Assembly (NCBI RefSeq): GCF_030538595.1
Contig: NZ_JAUNTS010000002.1
Location: forward strand, 1-64,000
Direction: 5' to 3'
DNA length: 64,000 nt
Origin: Kocuria sp.
GTDB taxonomy: Bacteria; Actinomycetota; Actinomycetes; Actinomycetales; Micrococcaceae
Part shown: in pieces, positions 7,793-15,290 of the stretch
Layout: each line of letters opens with the position of its first letter
Numbering within the stretch: position 1 is the stretch's first letter
Notes under the pieces: generated by a model
What the model was told of the DNA's origin: nothing
Database searches by the model: none
What the model saw: the letters and a program-made list of their open reading frames with translations, nothing else
Translations under genes and position numbers: made by a program

Positions 7793-9346
7793 CTAGTTCA
7801 TGTGAAGTGTTGCCGGGGTGGGGCAGGGTTCGGTACCGGGAATCGTTCTGAGGTGATGCGCCACGGCTGCCAGCCAACGGTTCACCGATTCTTGTGCCTG
7901 CGGGGTGTCCGGATAGCGGGCCCGCAGGTGCAGCCCGGCATCGGTGACCACAAACCACACCTGAACACCGTTGGTGGGGGCGGAGGCGGAGACATGCTGC
8001 GGGTTCAAGGAAGCAGGCAGGGCTGCTGGGAGCCTGCGGTAGTCCAGGTAGGAAATCATGAACATTCCCGGGGGAACCGGCATGCCACCGTAGGGGCGCA
8101 TCATGGGCTCCAGCGCGTACGAACCCAGGCTCAGAGCTTCCCGGATGGCGGTGCGGCAAGCAGGAAGATCTGGGTTGTCAGATTCCACCACCGAATTGGT
8201 GATGAACCACCCCACGGCGTCGCGCCACTGTGGATCGGTGCGGGAATGCACGGGTAGTACGGCCCGCAGGGGCGCCTCCGCCAATGATGTGGTGGCTTGC
8301 GTCATGGCAGACACCACCAGAGTCAGGGGACGTTGACCGTGGTGTTCGGCCGCGTGTTCAAACTCGGCCAATTGACGGGCGTCCAAAACTTGGCTTGTGG
8401 TGACGCACTCGGGCGGTGTGGGTTCCAGTTCGCCCAGGGGCAGGGGGAACACCGGCATGGCGCCCGAGCCTGCGGCCAGTATTTCTTGCCATCGCTGTTT
8501 AATTTTTTCCGGCGACGGCGCCCGGGCGGCCAGTTCACGCGTGTGCTGCCAGAAAGCCGCCGCAGGTTCCACCGGAGTATCACGGGCTGGAGACTTGGTG
8601 TGAACCAGGGCCTCCAAGAAGTCGTGCGCCAGCACCGGAAGTGACCAGGCGTCCAGGTGGGCGTGGTCTGCGGCTATCACTACAGTGGGAACCGCATCAG
8701 CGGTACGCGGGTCCGTAGCTGTGGGTTCTATGACGCACAGGCGATGGGCGGGGCGAGCCATGGGAGAACATCCCCGATCCAAAACGGACCGCAGGATGGC
8801 TCGGGTGCCGGACACCGCGGTGTTGTGCTCCTCCCACCTGACCCCCAGAGGTTCAGGGACCTCCAAGAGTCGGAGGGAATCGACGTCGTGGGCTGTGGTT
8901 GCGGCGGTTGCCGCGGGTGTGGGGCCACCACCATCAAAACCGCCACCATCAAAAAAGGTGCGTAACGTGTGATGCCGCTGGATGACGCGCAGCCACGCGG
9001 CCCCAATGTCTTGGCGAGTGGCCGGCCCCGGGAGCTCAAAAGACACCGCCATCCAGGTGCCCGGCCGATCACCGGCACTGACGTGCATACGCTGATCGAA
9101 GGAAATCGGAAGCTCACGGCACTGATCGGTGGAGATCGGGTCGGTGGAGACCGGGGCAAGCAGCGCACAGCTGGCCACGATGCCCTCCGGCAGCGCAGCG
9201 TGCGTGATGTTGGTCAGATACATCAAGACCTCCGTGATCCAATCCGGCCCGGGTGGCACATCTTGGTGTGCTGGCAGCTTCCCAGTATCCGGGCCTACGG
9301 CAGCCCATACCCAACCGGGCGCCAAAAATTGACGCATTGGAAACAT
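7793..9346 (-). CDS. Free-standing condensation-domain-like acyltransferase
   Basis: 517 residues resembling the condensation/PapA acyltransferase superfamily. The catalytic HxxxD is visible as DHAHLDAWS near residue 233, matching the HHxxxDGWS core motif of NRPS condensation domains. A later VGWFITNSVVE (near residue 398) fits the VGxFVNT latch motif. The N-terminal half holds a QRMHV...RHHTLRTFF segment like the substrate-channel entry of these enzymes. No carrier protein, adenylation domain or phosphopantetheinyl transferase lies nearby, so it probably transfers an acyl or aminoacyl group from a carrier or CoA encoded elsewhere. Either ATG (residue 1 or 4) may start it. Product unknown. 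Confidence 0.7.
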   Translation of the reverse strand: MFPMRQFLAPGWVWAAVGPDTGKLPAHQDVPPGPDWITEVLMYLTNITHAALPEGIVASCALLAPVSTDPISTDQCRELPISFDQRMHVSAGDRPGTWMAVSFELPGPATRQDIGAAWLRVIQRHHTLRTFFDGGGFDGGGPTPAATAATTAHDVDSLRLLEVPEPLGVRWEEHNTAVSGTRAILRSVLDRGCSPMARPAHRLCVIEPTATDPRTADAVPTVVIAADHAHLDAWSLPVLAHDFLEALVHTKSPARDTPVEPAAAFWQHTRELAARAPSPEKIKQRWQEILAAGSGAMPVFPLPLGELEPTPPECVTTSQVLDARQLAEFEHAAEHHGQRPLTLVVSAMTQATTSLAEAPLRAVLPVHSRTDPQWRDAVGWFITNSVVESDNPDLPACRTAIREALSLGSYALEPMMRPYGGMPVPPGMFMISYLDYRRLPAALPASLNPQHVSASAPTNGVQVWFVVTDAGLHLRARYPDTPQAQESVNRWLAAVAHHLRTIPGTEPCPTPATLHMN

Positions 9347-9399
9347 GCCCGTGTCATCTGACCGCGGGTTGATGACGGTGGGAGTCGTACGGTGGGACC

Positions 9400-10197
9400 A
9401 TGCCCACCTTGGATCTGACCCGCTGCCGTTTGGACTACACCGTCACGGGGGAGGAGTCAGACACAGGGGCGCCCGCTGTGGTTCAGCTGCACGGCCTGAT
9501 GTCCAGTGCCGTGTCCAACACCAGCGGGGGCTTGGACTTGGCGGCATTCATCCCCAAAGCTCAGGTGTTGCGTTACGACGCCCGCGGTCACGGCAACTCC
9601 ACCGGAGAACCCGTGGTGGATGACTGGTTGTGGTCCAATCTGGCTCAGGACCTTTTGGCCCTGCTGGATCACGTGTTTCCAGGCCGCGCAGTGCACGGCA
9701 TCGGGCCGTCCATGGGATCAGCCACGCTGCTCTATGCCGCGCTGGCGGACCCGGAGCGCTTTGCCTCCCTGACCCTGTGTGTTCCCTCCACGTCCTGGGC
9801 CACCCGGCGCGGTCAGGCGAGCATCTACCGGGAGAGCGCCGAGATGATCGAAACCTTGGGCCTGGAGGCTTACATCCGCGCCACGCGTACGGTCCCGCAG
9901 CCACCGGCGGTGGCCGACCGGGAGCGGCACCGCCCGCGAGTTTCCGCAGAGTTGCTGCCCGCGGTGTTACGCGGGGCGGCCGCCACAGACCTTCCAGAGC
10001 CCCACGAATTGGCTGCGATCACAGCCCCCAACGTGATCTTGGCCTGGTCCGACGACGCCGCCCACCCCATCTCCAGCTCCGAAATCCTGCGAGCCACCCT
10101 GCCCGGGGACCAACTCCACATTGCGCGCACACCCCAAGACCTGGCCACCTGGCCCGCCGTGGCAGCGTCCTTTGTGAAGGGCCTGAGTGGTGAGTGA
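9400..10197 (+). CDS. Alpha/beta hydrolase fold protein
   Basis: 265 residues. The oxyanion motif HGLMSS follows strand 3, DARGHGNS is the strand-4 turn, and the nucleophile elbow is GIGPSMGSATLLY (Ser near residue 107). The probable acid is in AWSDDAAHP and the histidine in DQLHIARTP near the C-terminus. The cap region is short. It belongs to the broad esterase/haloperoxidase-like group; the substrate is unknown. It is divergent from the condensation-like gene with 53 bases between start codons, so shared control is possible, and the two could act on the same metabolite, although this is only positional inference. Confidence 0.78.
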   Translation: MPTLDLTRCRLDYTVTGEESDTGAPAVVQLHGLMSSAVSNTSGGLDLAAFIPKAQVLRYDARGHGNSTGEPVVDDWLWSNLAQDLLALLDHVFPGRAVHGIGPSMGSATLLYAALADPERFASLTLCVPSTSWATRRGQASIYRESAEMIETLGLEAYIRATRTVPQPPAVADRERHRPRVSAELLPAVLRGAAATDLPEPHELAAITAPNVILAWSDDAAHPISSSEILRATLPGDQLHIARTPQDLATWPAVAASFVKGLSGE

Positions 10198-10268
10198 CGG
10201 CTGTGACGGTGGGCACGTGAACGTGCCACTTCAGGAGTCTTTCAGCTAGGGGGGCGCAAGATCCTCCC

Positions 10269-10982
10269 ATGGACTTTCTACATCAGGTCACCTCCGCGTT
10301 CAGCGATCCCGGTTCTGTGCTGCAAGCTGCCGGCCCATGGGCCATAGCGATCATGATGCTTTTCATCTTCATTGAATCCGGATTGTTGTTTCCTTTCCTC
10401 CCCGGTGACTCCCTGCTGTTTGCCGCTGGAATGCTGCTGCCCGTCATGGGCATTCCATTCTGGTTGGTCTGGGTGTTGGCTGCTGCTGCCGCCATCGCCG
10501 GGGATCAAGTGGGCTACATGTTGGGCAAGACCTTTGGGCGCGGCTTGTTCTCCGAGAACGCACGCATTCTGAAACTGAGCCACCTCCGCCGGGCCGAGGA
10601 GTTCTTTGCCCAGCACGGTGGAAAAGCACTTGTCATGGCGCGCTTTGTGCCGATTGTGCGCACCTACGTCCCCTTGGTGGCAGGCGCCAGCCACTACAAG
10701 TACCGCCGCTTTGTGGGGTGGAACGTCACGGGTGCCTTGCTGTGGGTCACCGTGATGCTGACGGCGGGTCGCCTCCTGGGCGGGGTTCCCTTTGTGGCCA
10801 ACCACGTGGATCTGATTGCCATCAGCATTGTGATCCTCTCCATCGTGCCGATTGTGGTGCACTTTGTGGCCTCACGGCGCCGCGGAGCCCGCGACCAGAA
10901 CAACCACCTGGCAGACTCGCTGCACGAGCCGGAAACGGGTTCCGTTCAAGATGACGGCCAAGACCTGGCGGCACGGTCCTGA
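10269..10982 (+). CDS. DedA family membrane protein
   Basis: 237 residues with the DedA signatures IESGLLFPFLPGDSLL (about residues 38-53) and MARFVPIVRTYVPLVAGAS (about 124-142), re-entrant helices that define the family. The C-terminal 30 residues are polar. DedA proteins are lipid flippases or membrane-homeostasis factors; several return undecaprenyl phosphate to the cytoplasmic face. The stop overlaps the start of a PAP2 phosphatase by one base (TGATG), implying translational coupling. That pairing fits undecaprenyl-pyrophosphate dephosphorylation followed by re-import. A small symmetric GGCACG/CGTGCC element lies upstream at 10212-10227. Confidence 0.85.
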   Translation: MDFLHQVTSAFSDPGSVLQAAGPWAIAIMMLFIFIESGLLFPFLPGDSLLFAAGMLLPVMGIPFWLVWVLAAAAAIAGDQVGYMLGKTFGRGLFSENARILKLSHLRRAEEFFAQHGGKALVMARFVPIVRTYVPLVAGASHYKYRRFVGWNVTGALLWVTVMLTAGRLLGGVPFVANHVDLIAISIVILSIVPIVVHFVASRRRGARDQNNHLADSLHEPETGSVQDDGQDLAARS

Positions 10983-11710
10983 TGCGCTGGGGTCATCGCA
11001 AGTTGTGGGCCCTCACCTTGGTGGTGGTCGCCGTCGTCCTGATTGTTGGAACACTTCTGTTCGGGATTGATGTGACAGGCAGTGTTCAGGACACTGCGGA
11101 GGATTTGGCCCTGGACCAGTGGATCAGTGCCCATCACGTGGTCTGGCTGGATCCGGTGGCCCTGGGAATCAACAATCTCCTGGCACCCGCAGGCGCATTG
11201 CTCATCCTGGGTGGTATGGCGGTCTTTGCTGCGATCTGGCGCAGTGTGCCTCACGCCCTGTGGTTGTTGGCCACCGCGGCTGGGGGCTGGGGCACCGTGT
11301 TGGTGCTGAAGTATCTGGTGGCACGCCCACGACCCCTGGCAGATGCTCTGGCCAACCCCATGGTGACCGAAACGGGGCGTGACTCCTTTCCCTCCGGCCA
11401 CACCAGTTTTGCCGTGGTCCTGGCGATCTGCGTGATTGTGCTGGTGGCCACCTCTCCAACGCGGTCCGTCCGGGGATTGACGGGGTGGGTGGGTGTACTG
11501 GCTCTGCTGTTCGCCCTGGTGGTGGCCGCGAGTCGTCTGTATGTGGGGGCGCACTACATCTCCGATGTGGCGGCTTCCTTCAGCGCCACCTTGGCCGGCT
11601 GCATGCTGGTGGCGGCCGTATGGGTGTGGCGCCACGGTGCGGGTGGCCATCCACGGGAAGCACCCATCCCGGCATCCCGTACCCAGCACAAGGAACGGGT
11701 AGATTCCTGA
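10982..11710 (+). CDS. PAP2 superfamily membrane phosphatase
   Basis: 242 residues with a signal-anchor-like first helix and about five more membrane segments. All three acid phosphatase motifs are present: KYLVARPRP (motif 1), FPSGHTSFA (motif 2, catalytic His) and SRLYVGAHYISD (motif 3). Members hydrolyse phosphatidate, phosphatidylglycerol phosphate or undecaprenyl pyrophosphate on the outer membrane face. The one-base overlap with dedA argues for a shared lipid-carrier substrate. The response regulator gene begins 44 bases downstream on the same strand, probably in the same transcript. Confidence 0.87.
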   Translation: MRWGHRKLWALTLVVVAVVLIVGTLLFGIDVTGSVQDTAEDLALDQWISAHHVVWLDPVALGINNLLAPAGALLILGGMAVFAAIWRSVPHALWLLATAAGGWGTVLVLKYLVARPRPLADALANPMVTETGRDSFPSGHTSFAVVLAICVIVLVATSPTRSVRGLTGWVGVLALLFALVVAASRLYVGAHYISDVAASFSATLAGCMLVAAVWVWRHGAGGHPREAPIPASRTQHKERVDS

Positions 11711-11754
11711 TCGAGACAAAAGGCGCAACGGTCTTGGATCATGGAGGCTCGGGC

Positions 11755-12432
11755 ATGCGAGTGCTGGTGGTGGATGACGAGCGCGAACTGGCAGATTCGC
11801 TGCGCACGGGACTCCAAGCCGAAGGGTTTGCGGTGGATGTGGCTTATGACGGTCGCACGGGCCTGTGGATGAGCCTGGAACAGGATTTTGACGTTGTGGT
11901 CTTGGACCTGATGTTGCCGGGTAAAAATGGGTACGACGTTCTGCGGGAGATCAGACAGGCCGAAATTTGGACTCCGGTCCTCATGCTCACGGCCAAAGAC
12001 GGCGAATACGATCAAACAGACGCTTTTGAGCTGGGTGCCGATGATTACCTCACCAAGCCGTTCAGCTTCCTGGTGCTGGTGGCCCGCCTGCGTGCGCTGG
12101 TCCGCCGTGGCGCGCCGGCCCGGCCCACCGTCCTGCGGGTGGGCAGCCTGGAACTGGATCCTGCCAAGCGCAGCGTGACCCGCGCAGGCTCAGCCGTAGA
12201 CCTGACAGCCAAGGAATACGCCATCTTGGAGTACCTGATGCACAGGGCGGATCAGGTGGTCTCCAAAATTGAAATCATGGACCATGTCTGGGACTCGGCT
12301 TATGAAGGATCTGAAAACATTGTTGAGGTTTACGTGGGGTACCTGCGTAAAAAGATTGACAAGAGCTTTGGGGTGAACACCCTCTTGACCCAGCGTGGCC
12401 ACGGTTACTGCTTGGTCGCGGACCAGCCATGA
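11755..12432 (+). CDS. OmpR family response regulator
   Basis: 225 residues from the ATG at 11755, chosen because GGAGG lies 8 bases upstream and MRVLVVDDE is the canonical receiver start; an in-frame extension upstream overlaps the PAP2 gene and looks spurious. The receiver has the acidic pair D7/D8, phosphoacceptor D51 in VVLDLMLPG and the conserved lysine in YLTKPFSF. A winged-helix output domain follows from about residue 127 (LTAKEYAILEYLM, then VWDSAYEGSENIVEVYVGYLRKKI). The kinase gene overlaps by four bases (ATGA), so the two are a cognate pair. Confidence 0.93.
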   Translation: MRVLVVDDERELADSLRTGLQAEGFAVDVAYDGRTGLWMSLEQDFDVVVLDLMLPGKNGYDVLREIRQAEIWTPVLMLTAKDGEYDQTDAFELGADDYLTKPFSFLVLVARLRALVRRGAPARPTVLRVGSLELDPAKRSVTRAGSAVDLTAKEYAILEYLMHRADQVVSKIEIMDHVWDSAYEGSENIVEVYVGYLRKKIDKSFGVNTLLTQRGHGYCLVADQP

Positions 12433-14015
12433 ACAGTTCTCCCAGGGGGTGGTCGCGGACACGGGGGCGGCTCAAGTCCCGCAGGTGGTTCAAGTCTCCT
12501 AGACGGCTCCAGTCCAGTAGGTGGCCCAAATCCCTCATGAGCAACCCCCGCCACTGGGGAGTGCGGCTGCGTGCCACCGTCACCGCAGCACTGCTGCTCA
12601 CAGCGGTGGTCCTGGTGGCGGGGGTGGCCTTCAAAACGGCGGTGGAAACGGCCTTGACCGCCCAAGCACGTGAGCAAGTCAGCGCTCAACTCCAACGGCT
12701 GATGGAGGCCACCGCTTCCGATGCCACAGCTGCACCGGAGGCCCAGCCCACATCGGAAGCTCAGGCCACATCGGAGGCCCAGTCCTCATCGGAAGCTCAG
12801 GCCACCCAGCCAGCCCAGGCCACACCGGATGACGGTGTCTCTCAGGCGCACCTGCTGCAACTCATTCAAGATGTTCGGATGGCCGGCGAAACCGTGCAGA
12901 TTTTGCGCCAAGGCCAGGTGTTGGACTCAGTTCCGGACTCTGCTCTCTCCCACCAGGTCTCGGTGCACGTGCCGGAGCTGGCGCCGGGGGAGACTGCACA
13001 GTCAGCGGCTACCGATCTGCGCTCGCATGAGGTGTGGGCAGCCGGTGGGGTGGTTGTTGACGGTGAGGACAGCGCCGTCGTCGTTCTCACGGAGGGGCAT
13101 CCCGAACTGGCCGTGCTGGAGGTGGTGGAAACGGTCTTGCTGGTGGGCTCGCCGGTGGCCGTGATCTTTGGTACCGCACTGATGTGGTGGCAAATTGGGC
13201 GCGCGCTGACCCCCGTGCGCGTTCTCACCCGGGAGGTGGCGCGGATCAGCCGGGCTCGTGAGGACGCCAGGGTGGAACAGCCCGCCACTGCCGATGAAGT
13301 GGAAGAGTTGGCGGTGACCATGAATCACATGCTGGCCCGTCTTGCCCAGGCGGAGGCCCAGCAGAGACGGTTTGTGGCGGATGCCTCCCACGAGCTGCGC
13401 AGTCCGTTGGCCACGCTGCGAACCACGCTGGAGGTGACAGCGCGTCAGGGTTACCCGGACCGGTGGGAGAGCGTTGGACCGGTGCTTGTGGGTCAGGTGG
13501 AGCGCATGAACGTACTGGTGGATGACCTGCTGACCCTTGCCAAAGCCGACGACGACGGCCTTGCGTTACGTTGCGTGGACACTGATCTGGACGATGTGGT
13601 GGCCACTGAAATTCAGCGGATCGCGGCCGGCCCCGGGCCCCACGTGGTGGCTCACATTGAACCGATACGGATCACAGCTGACCCCAACCGCATCCAGCAG
13701 GTCATTCACAACCTCCTGGTCAATGCCCGAAGACACGCCTCCACCACCGTGTGGGTTGATGTTGGAAGGACAGGTTCACACGCACACGTGTCGGTGGTGG
13801 ATGACGGCCGCGGAATAGCGCCTGATCAGCGTGAGCGCATCTTTGAACGGTTTGTTCGGCTGGATGAATCCCGTACCCGGGACACGGGCGGGTCCGGACT
13901 GGGTTTGGCCATCAGCCGCAGCATTGCGGAGGCACATGGTGGGGGTGTGAGCTGCGACGTCGATCCGCAGGGCCGGACTCGATTCACCGTCTGGTTGCCC
14001 GGGGAGTTCGACTGA
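12429..14015 (+). CDS. Sensor histidine kinase with repeat-rich N-terminus and sensor domain
   Basis: 528 residues. A basic cytoplasmic N-terminus (1-48) is built of hexapeptide repeats. Membrane helices lie near 49-68 and 233-257, enclosing an extracellular sensor whose first part is a SEAQAT-type hexapeptide repeat. Then come a HAMP linker (QIGRALTPVRVLTREVARIS), the H-box ADASHELRSPLATL with His321, the N-box NLLVNARRHA, and G boxes in DDGRGIAPDQRERIFERF and GGSGLGLAISR. It partners the overlapping response regulator. The signal is unknown, but linkage to DedA, PAP2 and an App1 phosphatase suggests envelope or lipid-carrier stress. Confidence 0.92.
   Translation: MNSSPRGWSRTRGRLKSRRWFKSPRRLQSSRWPKSLMSNPRHWGVRLRATVTAALLLTAVVLVAGVAFKTAVETALTAQAREQVSAQLQRLMEATASDATAAPEAQPTSEAQATSEAQSSSEAQATQPAQATPDDGVSQAHLLQLIQDVRMAGETVQILRQGQVLDSVPDSALSHQVSVHVPELAPGETAQSAATDLRSHEVWAAGGVVVDGEDSAVVVLTEGHPELAVLEVVETVLLVGSPVAVIFGTALMWWQIGRALTPVRVLTREVARISRAREDARVEQPATADEVEELAVTMNHMLARLAQAEAQQRRFVADASHELRSPLATLRTTLEVTARQGYPDRWESVGPVLVGQVERMNVLVDDLLTLAKADDDGLALRCVDTDLDDVVATEIQRIAAGPGPHVVAHIEPIRITADPNRIQQVIHNLLVNARRHASTTVWVDVGRTGSHAHVSVVDDGRGIAPDQRERIFERFVRLDESRTRDTGGSGLGLAISRSIAEAHGGGVSCDVDPQGRTRFTVWLPGEFD
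12471..12533 (+). repeat. 18-nt tandem repeat encoding the basic kinase N-terminus
   Basis: Three and a half units of 18 bases (starting CTCAAGTCC, TTCAAGTCT, CTCCAGTCC, CCCAAATCC) encode LKSRRW-FKSPRR-LQSSRW-PKS. The reading frame is kept because the unit is a multiple of three. Such arrays can change copy number by slippage, altering the length of the cytoplasmic tail. Confidence 0.8.
12735..12824 (+). repeat. 18-nt tandem repeat in the extracellular sensor region
   Basis: Five 18-base units encode PEAQPT, SEAQAT, SEAQSS, SEAQAT and QPAQAT. They lie just after the first membrane helix of the kinase, forming an Ala/Gln/Ser-rich flexible stretch outside the membrane. The units alternate two nucleotide versions (TCGGAAGCTCAGGCC and TCGGAGGCCCAGTCC), which suggests duplication of a 36-base pair of units. 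Confidence 0.85.
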
Positions 14016-14116
14016 GCGCAGTGGTTGGTGGCGCTGGGCAGCACGGTCAAACGGGTGTGGCGGCCTGAGTTCTGGGCGGCACAGGCGTGCAAGCCAGCTG
14101 TGACAGACTGAGAGCC

Positions 14117-15226
14117 ATGTCTCCCAGCCACGTGCCACCCAGTCACGCTCCGCAAGATCAGATGCCGGTGGACCTGGCCACGGACCTGCGCCAGACGGTA
14201 GATCAGGTCACCAAGGAAGCGCTGAACCTGGGGTACCGGCTGGAACAACGCCTGGCTATGGTGCGCCAGCGCAGAGCCAAACGCCGGGGGGACATCCCGG
14301 TCATGGTGGCCTTTGACGGCTTCGGCACCACCTCCCACGTCCGGATCTTGGGACGGGCACTGCTCAAAACGGCCGGCCCGGAAGATCCCACCGATGAGGA
14401 TGCCTCCTCCATCCGCGGTTGGCGCTCTTTCACCTCCCTGCCCATCGCCTTTGCACATGTTGACGTTCGACTGGGCGGGCAGGAGTTCCGCTTGGTGGCG
14501 GACAAAGGCGGGGTGATTGACGCCGATCTGGAGATCGCCCTGGAAGCAGGTACCCACCAGGCGCAATTGCGGACGGAGGGTTCGGCCTGGGCCACCTCAA
14601 CGGTCACGGTGGTGCGCGACGGCCAAAAAATTGGTGTGGTCTCCGATGTTGATGACACCGTGATGGTCACAGCCCTGCCGCGCCCCATGCTGGCGGCCTG
14701 GAACTCTTTTGTGCTCAATGAGCACGCGCGCACGCCCACACCGGGTATGGCGGTGTTGATGGAACGACTGACCAAAAAGCACCCGCATGCTCCGTTCATC
14801 TATCTGTCCACGGGAGCCTGGAACGTGGCGCCAACGCTGCGGCGTTTCCTTTCCCGCAACGCCTACCCCGCCGGGGCGTTGTTGCTCACGGACTGGGGGC
14901 CCACCACGGACCGCTGGTTTCGCTCCGGGCCGCGGCACAAGGTGGAGAACTTGGAGCATCTGGCCAAGGACTTCCCGGGCGTCAAATGGATTCTGATTGG
15001 CGACGACGGCCAACATGACCCCGAAATCTACGGCGGTTTTGCGCGGCGCTACCCGGAGCACGTGGCGGCCGTGGTGATCCGCAATCTCTCACCGGCGGAG
15101 GCAGTTCTGGCCTCCGGACAGTTGCTGGCGGACTACGGACCGAGCATCCCGGAAGGCATCCCGCTGATTGAAGCCAACGACGGCGCCACCATCGCCGAGA
15201 AACTGAAGCAAGTGGGGTTGCTGTAA
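14117..15226 (+). CDS. App1-type phosphatidate phosphatase domain protein (DUF2183)
   Basis: 369 residues from the ATG at 14117, which is preceded by GAGAG; a further in-frame ATG lies 30 bases upstream. The HAD-like catalytic motif is SDVDDTVMVT near residue 178, followed by FIYLSTGAWN and ILIGDDGQHDPEIY, the order seen in the App1/DUF2183 family. Fungal App1 hydrolyses phosphatidate; bacterial members are unstudied. There is no signal peptide, so it should be cytoplasmic. It lies 101 bases after the kinase gene on the same strand, joining a cluster of lipid phosphatases (PAP2) and DedA. Confidence 0.8.
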   Translation: MSPSHVPPSHAPQDQMPVDLATDLRQTVDQVTKEALNLGYRLEQRLAMVRQRRAKRRGDIPVMVAFDGFGTTSHVRILGRALLKTAGPEDPTDEDASSIRGWRSFTSLPIAFAHVDVRLGGQEFRLVADKGGVIDADLEIALEAGTHQAQLRTEGSAWATSTVTVVRDGQKIGVVSDVDDTVMVTALPRPMLAAWNSFVLNEHARTPTPGMAVLMERLTKKHPHAPFIYLSTGAWNVAPTLRRFLSRNAYPAGALLLTDWGPTTDRWFRSGPRHKVENLEHLAKDFPGVKWILIGDDGQHDPEIYGGFARRYPEHVAAVVIRNLSPAEAVLASGQLLADYGPSIPEGIPLIEANDGATIAEKLKQVGLL

Positions 15227-15290
15227 CGCCGTGCTGTCCTTGTGGTGTCTGAGCCCGTGTGCTGTCTGAGTCTGGGCATAACGTGGGGTC

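Noticed and set aside
10212-10227. GGCACG/CGTGCC hairpin upstream of dedA
   Set aside because: Six-base arms without a T tract or conservation evidence; too short to list as its own regulatory element.
12478-12500. GGTTCAAGTCTCC resembling a tRNA T-loop
   Set aside because: It is part of the 18-base repeat inside the kinase gene and no acceptor stem or anticodon arm surrounds it.
13547-13560. Frequent GACGACGAC/CGTCGTCGT strings scattered through the window
   Set aside because: They mostly encode Asp-Asp or fall in Arg/Val codons and show no spacing or strand pattern that would mark a Chi- or KOPS-like signal.
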